From Leptospira gomenensis (GTDB lineage: Bacteria > Spirochaetota > Leptospiria > Leptospirales > Leptospiraceae), in contig NZ_RQFA01000033.1 of the NCBI RefSeq assembly GCF_004770155.1, positions 4,581 through 68,580 of the forward strand: a stretch of 64,000 bases of DNA, written 5' to 3'. The notes under the pieces were generated by a model. It saw nothing but the letters and a program-made list of their open reading frames with translations. It did no database searches and was not told the DNA's origin. The translations under genes were made by a program, and so were the position numbers. Positions 33,511 through 42,365 of the stretch are shown one piece after another. Each line of letters begins with the position of its first letter. The first letter of the stretch is position 1.

Positions 33511-34860
33511 ATGAAACAATTTATTTCCAACCTGATATTTTTCTCCACTTTATCCTTCGCGCTGCTACTTTCGGGAAACAAATCGGACTTAAACGCAGAA
33601 ACGATTCTTTTAAAATCCGGAGAAAAAATGGAAGGCAGTATCGTAGGCCAAAGTAAGGAGACGGTAGAATTTAGATTAGAAGACGGAAGCGTAAAAACAT
33701 ATCCTAAAACCTTGATTCGGAAAATATCTTTTGCGAAAACCGCCGCACCAAACGAACGATCCCCAATTCCTACGAATTCCCAAAAGGAATCGAATACCGC
33801 GGAAGTTGACAAGAAGGGAGCGCAAGACTTCCCTTCCGAAAAACAAACGAAAGAATCGGAAAAAATAAAATCTTCGGAAGAAAATTCTAAAAAAAGGGAA
33901 CGCGAGATTTCGGATTTGAAACGACACTACTTAGAGGGTTCCTGGGGAATCGGAGGCGGGGAAAGTCAAACGGAACTCAGACCGTTCTACCAAACGATTC
34001 AGTATGCGGCTCTATTTTTCGGCGGTTCGCAAAGTCAGTCCGAAATTCTACTCACCCCGTATCGGACCGAAAATACAAGTTCAACGGCGCGCCTATACTA
34101 CGCCTGGAATCGTTTTTCACTCGAACTGCGAGGAACCGAAGCGAAAGGAAATCTGGAAGTTTTCGGATTTCAAAACTTAAATTTCAATAACGGCGGCTCA
34201 CAGACAACCTCGAACAATTGGATCGTCGGAAACGGAAACACCAAATTCCAAAAAGTTTCCTCCCGGTTCGGTTTTACTCCCTATCCTAACCCGATTGCGA
34301 ATTTTCAAATTATAGGCGGCGTGGAACGGATATGGACCAAAACTTCGGAGGAAGTTTATAGTTTCGGCGAAGTCACGCCCCTTGGAAACAACCCGAATCG
34401 CTTTAGCTTTCGCGAATATTCAAATCCCCTAAAGGGCTACAGTTACGGGGTTGCGTTCGAATTCAGATTTTTAGGACGTTTCTCGCTCCAAGGACAAATC
34501 CTTCATTTGGAAATGAAAGGACCTTCCTCCCTGCGCAACCGAGAGTTCCGGGACGAATTCAATCGAAACGTTTCCCAAACCGGCCTGGACTATCAATGGA
34601 ACGCGAAAGGAAGAGAAGTGAATCTGAAATTCTCTTATCGGATTTTCGGAAATTGGAGCCTTTTCATGGAAGCGAGTAATCTTGTTCTCAAAAACAAACT
34701 TCAATCCGGTTATATCACGGATGGGGACGGAGGAAACTCCGATTTGAGTCAGGAAATACCGAAACTCATCGGACCTCGCATCCTAACCCCGATCCTTTAC
34801 GAATCGAAAACCTCTCTGAGTTATCTCCAACTCGGCGTGAATTATCGTTTCGACTTTTGA
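33511..34860 (+). CDS. Predicted outer-membrane protein with a lysine/glutamate-rich linker
   Basis: 449 residues from the ATG at 33511, chosen because the signal peptide (ISNLIFFSTLSFALLLSG) then lies at the N-terminus. The first mature segment (ETILLKSGEKMEGSIVG, then VEFRLEDGSVKTYPK) is a small beta module seen in several leptospiral envelope proteins. A charged linker follows (about residues 85 to 145). From about 150 to the end, alternating hydrophobic strands with many aromatic residues end in LQLGVNYRFDF, with a terminal Phe, as in beta-barrel outer-membrane proteins. No function is known. The 3' end overlaps the convergent Cdd1-type gene by 19 bases. Confidence 0.7.
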   Translation: MKQFISNLIFFSTLSFALLLSGNKSDLNAETILLKSGEKMEGSIVGQSKETVEFRLEDGSVKTYPKTLIRKISFAKTAAPNERSPIPTNSQKESNTAEVDKKGAQDFPSEKQTKESEKIKSSEENSKKREREISDLKRHYLEGSWGIGGGESQTELRPFYQTIQYAALFFGGSQSQSEILLTPYRTENTSSTARLYYAWNRFSLELRGTEAKGNLEVFGFQNLNFNNGGSQTTSNNWIVGNGNTKFQKVSSRFGFTPYPNPIANFQIIGGVERIWTKTSEEVYSFGEVTPLGNNPNRFSFREYSNPLKGYSYGVAFEFRFLGRFSLQGQILHLEMKGPSSLRNREFRDEFNRNVSQTGLDYQWNAKGREVNLKFSYRIFGNWSLFMEASNLVLKNKLQSGYITDGDGGNSDLSQEIPKLIGPRILTPILYESKTSLSYLQLGVNYRFDF

Positions 34861-35186
34861 ATTTTTTTAGCGAGAATTCCGTCTTTCCAATTCCACCACT
34901 TTAACTTTTCCGATTCCGGCTTTTTCACGTTCAACGCATAATGAACACAACGAAAAACGTAGAGCATACAACGATCGACGTGGGTCCCGTGGTATTCGCA
35001 GATTCGAAGATACAACTTCTCCGGATCGGCGGTTTTGATCTCGTCCAAACTGCGAAATCCTAAATTCCAATAATCCATTGCGATCGACTTACCGACTCCG
35101 GGAAGGGAACGAAATTCCCTTAAAATATCGGATTGTTCCATATATCCGGAATCTAATTTAGAATATTCTTTTTTACTCATATTCAT
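34842..35186 (-). CDS. Cdd1-type helix-hairpin-helix protein
   Basis: 114 residues from 35186, or 112 from 35180; longer starts are not supported. The sequence matches the 'pathogenicity locus' Cdd1 family: FRSLPGVGKSIAMDYWNLGF (helix-hairpin-helix), SLDEIKTADPEKLY, then HGTHVDRCMLYVFRCVHYAL near the C-terminus. Such HhH modules bind DNA non-specifically or mediate protein contacts; the biological role of Cdd1 proteins is not established. The C-terminal tail is rich in Lys and Trp. It is separated from the upstream HEAT gene on the same strand by about 190 bases containing a strong hairpin. Confidence 0.75.
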   Translation of the reverse strand: MNMSKKEYSKLDSGYMEQSDILREFRSLPGVGKSIAMDYWNLGFRSLDEIKTADPEKLYLRICEYHGTHVDRCMLYVFRCVHYALNVKKPESEKLKWWNWKDGILAKKIQKSKR

Positions 35187-35260
35187 TCGAAAGACGGGAC
35201 GACATCTCCTAGGAAAATCCGTTTTCTGCCGAAGAAGGACTAGGAAAATATTTGGGTAAA

Positions 35261-35283
35261 GCCGCCCGTCTACGACGGGCGGT
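35261..35283. repeat. Strong GC-rich hairpin between two minus-strand genes
   Basis: GCCGCCCGTC (35261..35270) pairs with GACGGGCGGT (35274..35283) over a 3-base loop (one G-T pair). It lies between the HEAT-repeat gene and the Cdd1-type gene. No T-run follows on either strand, so a Rho-independent terminator is not well supported. An RNA stability element or the remains of a small repeat are alternatives. Confidence 0.45.
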
Positions 35284-35374
35284 GCTCGGTGCGCGACCAC
35301 GAAACGAAAAACACGCTTTGTTTAACGACTCGAAAAGATTAAATTCAGAAATCGACGAAGAGAAAAGCGTCGTG

Positions 35375-35848
35375 TTAGAGTTTGAGTTTCTTTTTGATCA
35401 AATCCAGGAAGTCGGAAACGTATTCGTCCCCCCTTCTGTTTTTATCCGCAAACTCGAACGCTTCTTTTGTGGAATCCTCCAACTTTTCGTTTTTAGTGGT
35501 GATGTTGAGAAGGGAAGCCAAGGAAGCGTAAACGATGTCTCCGTTTTCGGAGGAAATGATTTTATTTTTCAAAGCGATGGCGGAATCTCCTGACTCCGCG
35601 ATCCTTCCCAAAGCAATGGCCGCAGCGGTCGCGATCTTAGGTTCGTTATTTCTATTGAGAAGATTGATCAATTCGGGGATGGCGGATTTCTCCTTACCTT
35701 TTCCAAGAGCAACCGCAGATTCGTATTTCTCCGAATCGGATCCGGAAGATAAGGTTTTGATATGTTCCTCTGTGGACTTTTCGGCAAGAAGAGTTCCCGT
35801 AGTCACGAAAACGGAAAACGCAATGATAAGAATAGAACGAAATTTCAT
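35375..35848 (-). CDS. Exported HEAT-repeat protein
   Basis: 157 residues from the ATG at 35848, which has AAGGAG at the right distance upstream; longer starts lack this and would bury the signal peptide. Residues 1 to 22 are a signal peptide (ILIIAFSVFVTTGTLLA). The mature part has three or four HEAT-like helical repeats: SEKYESAVALGKGKEKSAI, PELINLLNRNNEPKIATAAA, IALGRIAESGD, and a third around VYASLASLLNI. Such repeats bind proteins; no enzyme motif is visible. A periplasmic scaffold role is inferred. It is divergent from the M48 protease gene. Confidence 0.8.
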   Translation of the reverse strand: MKFRSILIIAFSVFVTTGTLLAEKSTEEHIKTLSSGSDSEKYESAVALGKGKEKSAIPELINLLNRNNEPKIATAAAIALGRIAESGDSAIALKNKIISSENGDIVYASLASLLNITTKNEKLEDSTKEAFEFADKNRRGDEYVSDFLDLIKKKLKL

Positions 35849-36048
35849 GAACGACTCCTTTATCTTCGGAAGAATCGCGCGCCGAAACGGAACCGTCAAT
35901 CCAAATATTCCTTCAATTGCGGCGCGCGCACCAACCACCCATTCAAATCCCTCGTTTTTTCCAAACGATTTGTCCGAATCTGTCCGTTTTCCGACTTTAC
36001 TAGAAATACGAAACTCGAAACAATCCCGAAAGAAAAGGACACCGACGA

Positions 36049-38370
36049 ATGGATCATATTTACCCAGCAAGCCCCGTGAACGTACCCTTCGATTTCGGAA
36101 ACCCCAGCCCGGCCCACAAACGAAATTTATGGCTGACGGTTCTGGGATTGACGTTTTTTATACTCGTATATCTCGCGTTAAGCGGTTGGTTCGTATGGGC
36201 TTGTTATTCCCTGATCCGTTTCGGGTTTTCCGGTCGCGGTCCGGAATTTTATTCTCTAATCACAGGAATCGGCTCCGGTCTTGTCGCGTTGTTCATGATC
36301 AAAGCCCTCTTCTTCGTAAAAAAGGGAACCCTGGAAGACGAATTCGAAATCACCGCGGAAAACCAACCGCAACTTTTCCATTTCCTTCATAAACTCGCCG
36401 AAGAAACGGGCGCACCGAAACCTCACCGAGTTTTCTTGTCGGCTCAGGTGAACGCCTGCGTGTTCTACGACCTTTCCGTCCTCAATTTCTTTTTTCCTTC
36501 TAAAAAGAATCTCGAAATCGGCCTAGCGCTCGTGAACGTTCTGAGTATAAGCGAACTCAAAGCCGTCCTCGCACACGAGTTCGGACATTTCGCACAACGT
36601 AGTATGGCCGTGGGAAATTGGGTTTACATCGCGCAACAGGTGGCCGCGCATTTGATCGGCAAACGCGACGCGCTCGATAAGTTTCTTGCATCGGTATCAC
36701 GATTCGATATCCGCGTCGCGTGGATCGGTTGGACATTACGCCTCGTCATCTGGTCCCTACGTTCCGCGTTGGAATCCTTTTTCAACCTGATCGTATTGGC
36801 GCAACGCGCCCTTTCCCGCGAAATGGAATTTCAAGCTGACTTGGTCGCGGTTTCCGTAACGGGAAGCGACGCGTTGATTCATGCATTACATAAATTGCAA
36901 GCCGCGGACGAAGCATGGGAAACCACACAAGGATTCTTATTCGATCATATTCGCACGGGAAAAGTAGCGAAGGATATTTTTCCGATCCATACCAAAGTGA
37001 TCGATCAATCGCGTAGAATTTTGAACAACCCGAGTTACGGACGTGTCCCCGAACTTCCCGCGGAAAATCCCGAGAAACACAGAGTCTTCAGCTCGGAAAT
37101 CGCGCAACCTCCTCGTATGTGGGCCACGCATCCGTACAATCACGAACGGGAAGCCAACGCCAAAAAAAAATACGTGCGCGCGGACTTGGACGACCGAAGC
37201 AGTTGGCTCGTTTTCGACGACCCGGAATCGTTACGCGAAAAATTCACGGACCGAATTCTTTCCAAGTTCCAGACGGAATTCGAGCACGACCCGGAAATCC
37301 TGGTTTCCGTGGAAAAGTTTTACTCCAAGGAATATCTAAATAGCCGTTACAAGGGCTCCTATCTGGGTCGATCGTTCACACGTTATGCGTCATCTCCCGA
37401 AGAATTTTATCAGACCGAAATCGATTCGATCCCGGAAACGTTAGATGCGATCTATCCGCAAAGTTTATCCGAACGTCTGGAAAAAATACGCTCTTTGGAA
37501 AAGGAAAAAAACTTATTGAGCGCGCTCCGAGACGGATTTTATACTCCGCCGGACGGAATCATACGATTCCGAGGAAACGAATTAAAAAAGAAGGAACTTT
37601 CCGTCGTCATCGAAGACCTGGAAAAGGAATGTAAAACGGAACGAAGATCTTTATTCGAACACGATCGACTTTGTAGAACCGCACATCTACGCGCCGCGGA
37701 ACGAATAGGCGCCGGTTGGCCGGAATACCTGCGCGGACTTTTGGAAATTCTGCACTACGCCGATCATACGCAGGCGGACCTGGAAGACGCGCGCGGACTT
37801 CTGAACAACGTTTATACGATAGTCACCGCGGATCGCCACGTAAGCGAACGGGAATTAAAACGTCTCGTCTCCGCTGGAAACCAAGTTTATGACGCGCTCG
37901 CCTTGATTCACAAACATAAGAAAAACGTAATCCTTGATTCCGAACTACTCTCCCGCCTGGAACTGACGGAATGGTCCGCCGCGTTCAGCGAATTCGGATT
38001 CACGGCGGCCACCGAAGACAACATGCAACAATGGTTGGAAGTGGTGGATTCCTGGATCGACGAAGCCATCGGAGCCTTCTACGCTTTACAGAGGGAAAGC
38101 CTTGAAACGTTGTTGGCTGCGGAAGCCAAAGTCGCCGAACAAATCCGCGATCCGAAATATACGATCGGAACCGCACCCGCGCCTTCGAAACCTGCGCCCG
38201 AATATCCGAAACTCGTTCCGGGAAAGGAACGAAAACTTCAGACCAAATTGGATTTTTGGGATCGATTCCAAACCGCGGACGGATTATTGCCTGGGCTTTT
38301 ACGATTCATCGCGGCGGCGGGAATCATAGGCGGGGCCTTATATCTGACGAGTTTCGCGGTATTTCGATGA
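36049..38370 (+). CDS. Membrane M48 family zinc metallopeptidase
   Basis: 773 residues. Two N-terminal transmembrane helices (about 28 to 55 and 68 to 90) precede the zinc site HEFGH (176 to 180). Another hydrophobic segment (about 225 to 250) and the third-ligand region SREMEFQAD (Glu near 264) follow, as in HtpX/Oma1-type M48 proteases. The large C-terminal region (about 300 to 745) is helical with no recognised domain, then one more TM helix ends the protein (about 750 to 770). Most M48 proteases are under 350 residues, so this belongs to the long, poorly characterised branch. It may act in membrane protein quality control. Confidence 0.85.
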   Translation: MDHIYPASPVNVPFDFGNPSPAHKRNLWLTVLGLTFFILVYLALSGWFVWACYSLIRFGFSGRGPEFYSLITGIGSGLVALFMIKALFFVKKGTLEDEFEITAENQPQLFHFLHKLAEETGAPKPHRVFLSAQVNACVFYDLSVLNFFFPSKKNLEIGLALVNVLSISELKAVLAHEFGHFAQRSMAVGNWVYIAQQVAAHLIGKRDALDKFLASVSRFDIRVAWIGWTLRLVIWSLRSALESFFNLIVLAQRALSREMEFQADLVAVSVTGSDALIHALHKLQAADEAWETTQGFLFDHIRTGKVAKDIFPIHTKVIDQSRRILNNPSYGRVPELPAENPEKHRVFSSEIAQPPRMWATHPYNHEREANAKKKYVRADLDDRSSWLVFDDPESLREKFTDRILSKFQTEFEHDPEILVSVEKFYSKEYLNSRYKGSYLGRSFTRYASSPEEFYQTEIDSIPETLDAIYPQSLSERLEKIRSLEKEKNLLSALRDGFYTPPDGIIRFRGNELKKKELSVVIEDLEKECKTERRSLFEHDRLCRTAHLRAAERIGAGWPEYLRGLLEILHYADHTQADLEDARGLLNNVYTIVTADRHVSERELKRLVSAGNQVYDALALIHKHKKNVILDSELLSRLELTEWSAAFSEFGFTAATEDNMQQWLEVVDSWIDEAIGAFYALQRESLETLLAAEAKVAEQIRDPKYTIGTAPAPSKPAPEYPKLVPGKERKLQTKLDFWDRFQTADGLLPGLLRFIAAAGIIGGALYLTSFAVFR

Positions 38371-38401
38371 TCGAATCGGCGACGAAGGAAGGGGTTGCCA
38401 T

Positions 38402-39604
38402 TTGCGGAAACCCTTTCAGAATGGTTCTCGGGTTCCCGAAAACATGTCCGCAATTTCTTTCCAGCCGCGTGAAATCAGATCCTACCTGCTAAAGTGGAAG
38501 GAGGAATTTTTTCCGCCTAAGATTCTGGATCGATATCTTTTCGGAGAATTTTTCAAAATCTTCATCGGAACGGTGATTCTGCTTACGGGAATCATGTTGT
38601 TATCCCTCGTAAACGACAACATGAGAAACTTCACCACGACCAAAGCGCCCCGTTATCATATCGCGTTGTTCCTCTTGTACAGTCTTCCCAAGATCATCTC
38701 CACCACCGTCGTGTCGATGTCTTTGATGTTCTCCATCTGTTTCACCGTGGGACAATTTTCCGTGAACAAGGAACTCGTATCTATGATGGCCGCGGGAATT
38801 TCCTTTTTCCGAATCGTAACTCCTTTGATCGCTTTCGGAATTCTGATGTGGATCTTTATGCTGCTCGGAACGGAATTGATCGTACGTCCCGTCAATAAAT
38901 TGGCCAAGATAGAACACGACACGCTGACCGAAGGAATGGGAACTCTTGCCAACAGCGTATATCAATTCCACGTAAAAGGAAAGGAAGGCTTCTATTACTT
39001 ATACTTCTACGATCCGGATAAGGACGAAATCAACGGCGGGTTCAACTATATTCGTTTGCGACCGGACGGCTCTCCCGAAACGGTAATCTCCTCCTTAAAG
39101 GCGAAGTACAACTACGAGACCAAACTCTGGAAGATGAAAAAGGTGGAGGAATGGCATTTCGACAACGACTTAAAACTCGTATCGCAGGAAACCTTTTTGG
39201 AAAAGGAATACGAACTTCCCGAGGATCCGAAATACTTCAAAGTACCTGCAGGTTCGGTCGAAGAAATGAATCTTTTCCAACTCGAAGAGGAACAAAAACG
39301 TAGAATCCAAAAAGGCCTCGCCTACGGGGACGTGCTCACGGAAAAACACGCGGTGTTCGCGACTCCTATGATGACCATCATCGTAACCTTGATCGGAACG
39401 ATCGCTGGGTATTTCACCAAAAAAACGGCCGGTGTGGCTTCTCTGGGAATCACGATAGGCGTCGTATTGGTTTATTATATATTCAATTCGGCGGGAAAGT
39501 CCTTGGGAGAAAACGCCGTAATACCGGCTTTTGCGGGAGTTTGGATCACACCCGGATTGTTTTTGGGATTGTGCTTCTGGATGTTTCGTCGCATGAACCT
39601 ATAA
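38402..39604 (+). CDS. LptF/LptG-family permease (YjgP/YjgQ)
   Basis: 400 residues from the TTG at 38402, favoured because GGAAGGGG lies 7 bases upstream; an ATG at 38444 has no such site. The LptF/G pattern is clear: DRYLFGEFFKIFIGTVILL at TM1, LFLLYSLPKIISTTV, FTVGQFSVNKELVSMMAAGI, then a beta-rich periplasmic domain (about 190 to 300) and three C-terminal TM helices (YGDVLTEKHAVFATPMMT leading in). LptF and LptG form the membrane part of the lipopolysaccharide transporter LptB2FG. Only one permease is present here; the other and the ATPase must be elsewhere. It follows the M48 gene by 31 bases. Confidence 0.85.
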   Translation: MRKPFQNGSRVPENMSAISFQPREIRSYLLKWKEEFFPPKILDRYLFGEFFKIFIGTVILLTGIMLLSLVNDNMRNFTTTKAPRYHIALFLLYSLPKIISTTVVSMSLMFSICFTVGQFSVNKELVSMMAAGISFFRIVTPLIAFGILMWIFMLLGTELIVRPVNKLAKIEHDTLTEGMGTLANSVYQFHVKGKEGFYYLYFYDPDKDEINGGFNYIRLRPDGSPETVISSLKAKYNYETKLWKMKKVEEWHFDNDLKLVSQETFLEKEYELPEDPKYFKVPAGSVEEMNLFQLEEEQKRRIQKGLAYGDVLTEKHAVFATPMMTIIVTLIGTIAGYFTKKTAGVASLGITIGVVLVYYIFNSAGKSLGENAVIPAFAGVWITPGLFLGLCFWMFRRMNL

Positions 39605-39810
<206 letters not shown>

Positions 39811-40335
39811 ATGGAAGTTCCACTCACGAATCTAATCAGCTCGGCGGAAAAGCTCATCCGCGATAAACGGTCTTCCGTTTCCGGAAAATCCGTAACGAAT
39901 GCGGAAGGACAAGGAAGTCTGGATAAAACCGAATTTTCTTCGGCACTCACGGCACGTTACCTAAAAATACAGGAAACGCTTTCCGGACTACAGGGCGAAT
40001 TTTCCAAAGAACAGATGAAACTCGGTATTCTGAACGAGGGCAATACGCCTAACAGCGAATTGATCAACATCCTCTTCGGCGAAACCCCTTTGTTTCGGGA
40101 ATTGACCGAAACTCCCGATATGGATCGAGCCGTTCTCAAACAACAGATTCAGGAAAAAAAGAATCATCTCAACGATTCGATCCGAAATCTGGAAGTGGAA
40201 TCGGAAAACATCTTCTCGGTGGGAATGTTAAAAGGACGGGAGAATTTCTCCAAGTCTTTGGAAACGATCGTCGGTAAAGGTGTCCCCATGAAAGAATTCT
40301 CCGAAAAAACCATAGAACGACTGATTAAAGAATAA
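39811..40335 (+). CDS. Hypothetical helical cytoplasmic protein
   Basis: 174 residues with a very good ribosome binding site (AGGAGG) before the ATG. There is no signal peptide or TM helix. The sequence is nearly all charged alpha helix, with segments ALTARYLKIQETLSGLQGEF and AVLKQQIQEKKNHLNDSIRN suggesting a coiled coil. I recognise no family. Its size, helical nature and strong translation signal recall small export chaperones or adaptor proteins, but no partner gene sits next to it. A terminator follows directly, so it is probably transcribed alone. Confidence 0.65.
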   Translation: MEVPLTNLISSAEKLIRDKRSSVSGKSVTNAEGQGSLDKTEFSSALTARYLKIQETLSGLQGEFSKEQMKLGILNEGNTPNSELINILFGETPLFRELTETPDMDRAVLKQQIQEKKNHLNDSIRNLEVESENIFSVGMLKGRENFSKSLETIVGKGVPMKEFSEKTIERLIKE

Positions 40336-40340
40336 GAATC

Positions 40341-40373
40341 GGGGAATTTCGAATCCTAATTCCCCCTATTTTT
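40341..40373 (+). terminator. Intrinsic terminator after the hypothetical helical-protein gene
   Basis: GGGGAATT (40341..40348) pairs with AATTCCCC (40358..40365) over a 9-base loop, followed by CTATTTTT. It starts 5 bases after the stop codon of the gene at 39811. Confidence 0.7.
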
Positions 40374-40496
40374 CCGTTCCTCTGATCCACCTCGAGAAAG
40401 ATCGTTTCCATATAAGATAATCATCATATTATATTTTGCCCTTCCCTTTCCTCGATTTTCGATGGACGCTCTACCGCTTCAACGCTCTCTGTCGGA

Positions 40497-41054
40497 ATGA
40501 AATTTAAATATCTTTTTCTTCTTTGCCTACTTTTATTCTTTTTCACAGCTTGTCCCGACGAGAAGAAAAAAGAAAACGAACTCAGCACATACATCGAAAA
40601 CAGTCTTTTGATCGATATGTTTACGAAATACGATTGTGTGACCGGAAACGACGTCATCTCGGATACATACAACGGGCTCATCGTGGAATTCGTGTATAAA
40701 CCGCAATATTCAAATTCGTCGAGTACTTCCACTGTACTACCGAAAGCGATCCTCCGCCTGGTGGCGAAGACGGGGCAGACCTTACGGGTTTCTTCGATTA
40801 CGACCGATATCCAATACCAAGGCGTGGGAAGCGGACTCGGTTATAATTTCATCAAAGGCGGTTGTCACGGATCCTCGATTTCGTTTATCGGACCAAACAG
40901 CGCGTTCGCTTCTTCCACCCAAATTTACGTAAACGCAAATTCTCAGGCGAGCGTCGAATTTAATTTTTCAAAGGACTTCGACGGAATCATTTTTATGAGC
41001 GGCCTCCATGTGGGAGATCCCTTACCCGGAGACGTGACGCTCCGGGTTTTTTAA
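40497..41054 (+). CDS. Hypothetical lipoprotein
   Basis: 185 residues. A signal peptide ends in FFTACPDE, a lipobox, so the protein is probably lipid-anchored. The mature part is beta-rich (VEFVYKPQYSNSSS, ILRLVAKTGQTLRVSSI, QIYVNANSQASVEFNF) with two further Cys residues that could form a disulphide. No family is recognised. An unusual feature is that the last codons form the stem of an intrinsic terminator whose T-run supplies the T of the stop codon. It begins a stretch of lipoprotein, ankyrin and barrel-like genes with repeats between them. Confidence 0.7.
   Translation: MKFKYLFLLCLLLFFFTACPDEKKKENELSTYIENSLLIDMFTKYDCVTGNDVISDTYNGLIVEFVYKPQYSNSSSTSTVLPKAILRLVAKTGQTLRVSSITTDIQYQGVGSGLGYNFIKGGCHGSSISFIGPNSAFASSTQIYVNANSQASVEFNFSKDFDGIIFMSGLHVGDPLPGDVTLRVF
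41025..41052 (+). terminator. Intrinsic terminator embedded in the end of a coding sequence
   Basis: CCCGGAG (41025..41031) pairs with CTCCGGG (41040..41046) over an 8-base loop and is followed by TTTTTT (41047..41052). The last T is the first base of the TAA stop codon of the gene at 40497. Confidence 0.7.
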
Positions 41055-41074
41055 AAATCCGCCGGCATTGGAAC

Positions 41075-41126
41075 TCGCGGAGTTTCGTCGTAAGTCTCCG
41101 GTCGGAATTCCGACGAAACTCCGCGA
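41075..41126. repeat. Long inverted repeat with an inner palindrome
   Basis: TCGCGGAGTTTCGTCG (41075..41090) is perfectly complementary to 41111..41126, with 20 bases between. Overlapping the inner edge is a 14-bp palindrome, GTCGGAATTCCGAC (41101..41114), so two mutually exclusive folds are possible. It lies between the lipoprotein gene and the ankyrin gene and has no T-run. Confidence 0.6.
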
Positions 41127-41199
41127 ATCAAGATCGGGCACGGTCGTAAAAACGACCGATCCCGATACACAAAGAATCTTTTATACAAAAGGAAAAACC

Positions 41200-42117
41200 A
41201 TGACATTCAAACAAACCGTAACAACGACGATTCTTTTCTGCACGACCATCGTCTTCGCAAATTGCACGAGCACAGCGGAAATGATCAAGTCCGGAAATAC
41301 CGCCGCCGTTATCCAAAAGATCAACGACGGCGCAAACCCCAACGACGTATCCGATTGCGAAACTCCGCTCGAAGCCGCGGCGGCGACCGGCAACAAGGAA
41401 CTCGTACAACTCTTGTTGTCCAAAGGTGCAAACCCGAACATTCGAGGAAAAGACTGCGATTACGAAAATACTATGAGCATCGGAGGGCTCGTATTACACC
41501 ACGAAGAATACGTGCGGGATAAATTCACTCCGTTGTCTTTCGTCGCGGACGTCGCAACCGCCAAATTACTCGTAGACGCCGGAGCGAACGTAAAGATCGG
41601 AGGATACAGATACAACAACCACCAGCGAACCGGATTCACCTATTATAGAAGCCCTCTGTACAACGCGATCCACAACGGAAAATACGACCTCGCTAAATTT
41701 CTGATCGAAAAAGGTGCGAACGTAAATCAATACGATCCTAAAACCGGAGCGAACGTCTTCGAGACCATGCTGACGTCAGATAAGAAAAACAAAGCCGCCC
41801 TCTCCTTCTTCTCCTATCTAAAATCCAAGGGATTGAAGAATCTGGATCTTTCCAAATCCGCACTCAAGAAGATAGAAAACAAAACCTATCCGTCGTACAG
41901 ACACATAGCCGGCGGACACGAAACCTCCATGCCGGAGAATCTGTTCGAAGCGGCGTATAAGGAACCGGAACGCGTCAGCAATCGTACGTTCTGCGCGGAA
42001 GAAAAGGAATACTTCCATTATCAGGAATTCGAATGGACCGAGTCGGGTCAAAATCTCGCCGAGTGGATCGTCCAAAGAAGAGCCGCGACAAACACATTAG
42101 AAAAACCTAAAAAATAA
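41200..42117 (+). CDS. Ankyrin-repeat lipoprotein
   Basis: 305 residues from the ATG at 41200, which has AAAAGGAAAAA upstream; starting further upstream would read through the inverted repeat and hide the signal peptide. The lipobox is VFANC. Ankyrin repeats occupy about residues 25 to 210: ETPLEAAAATGNKELVQLLL, SKGANPNI, KFTPLSFVADVATAKLLVDA, and SPLYNAIHNGKYDLAKFLIE with KGANVNQY. The C-terminal 90 residues have no recognised fold. Ankyrin repeats mediate protein binding; a secreted or outer-membrane ankyrin protein could act in inhibition or host contact, but this is inference. Confidence 0.82.
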   Translation: MTFKQTVTTTILFCTTIVFANCTSTAEMIKSGNTAAVIQKINDGANPNDVSDCETPLEAAAATGNKELVQLLLSKGANPNIRGKDCDYENTMSIGGLVLHHEEYVRDKFTPLSFVADVATAKLLVDAGANVKIGGYRYNNHQRTGFTYYRSPLYNAIHNGKYDLAKFLIEKGANVNQYDPKTGANVFETMLTSDKKNKAALSFFSYLKSKGLKNLDLSKSALKKIENKTYPSYRHIAGGHETSMPENLFEAAYKEPERVSNRTFCAEEKEYFHYQEFEWTESGQNLAEWIVQRRAATNTLEKPKK

Positions 42118-42162
42118 TACGATAAAACGACTTCGAGCAATTCATAGAATTCGTCTGAAGTG

Positions 42163-42225
42163 GATTCGTCCGAAGTCGTCATCCGCGATCCTTACGAAGT
42201 TGCGGCGGTCCGCACAAAGATCAAG
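42163..42225 (+). repeat. 63-bp direct repeat, copy 1
   Basis: This segment (starting GATTCGTCCGAAGTCGTCAT) recurs at 43243..43305 with two mismatches, exactly 1080 bases downstream. The copies bracket the barrel-like gene at 42366. Each contains a small hairpin TGCGG-CGGT-CCGCA. A further inverted repeat (42127..42135 with 42171..42179) overlaps this copy. Confidence 0.75.
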
Positions 42226-42365
42226 CTGCCCTTACGATATTACGCGTCCCAAATTCGGCTCCCCTCTTAAAAATCGACAACAAACTTATAGAAAGAGATT
42301 CAGCTCCCTCCGGATTTTGCGGAATTTTCATTTACTCGAACGGTTGTAGTTCGTAAATATCACCC

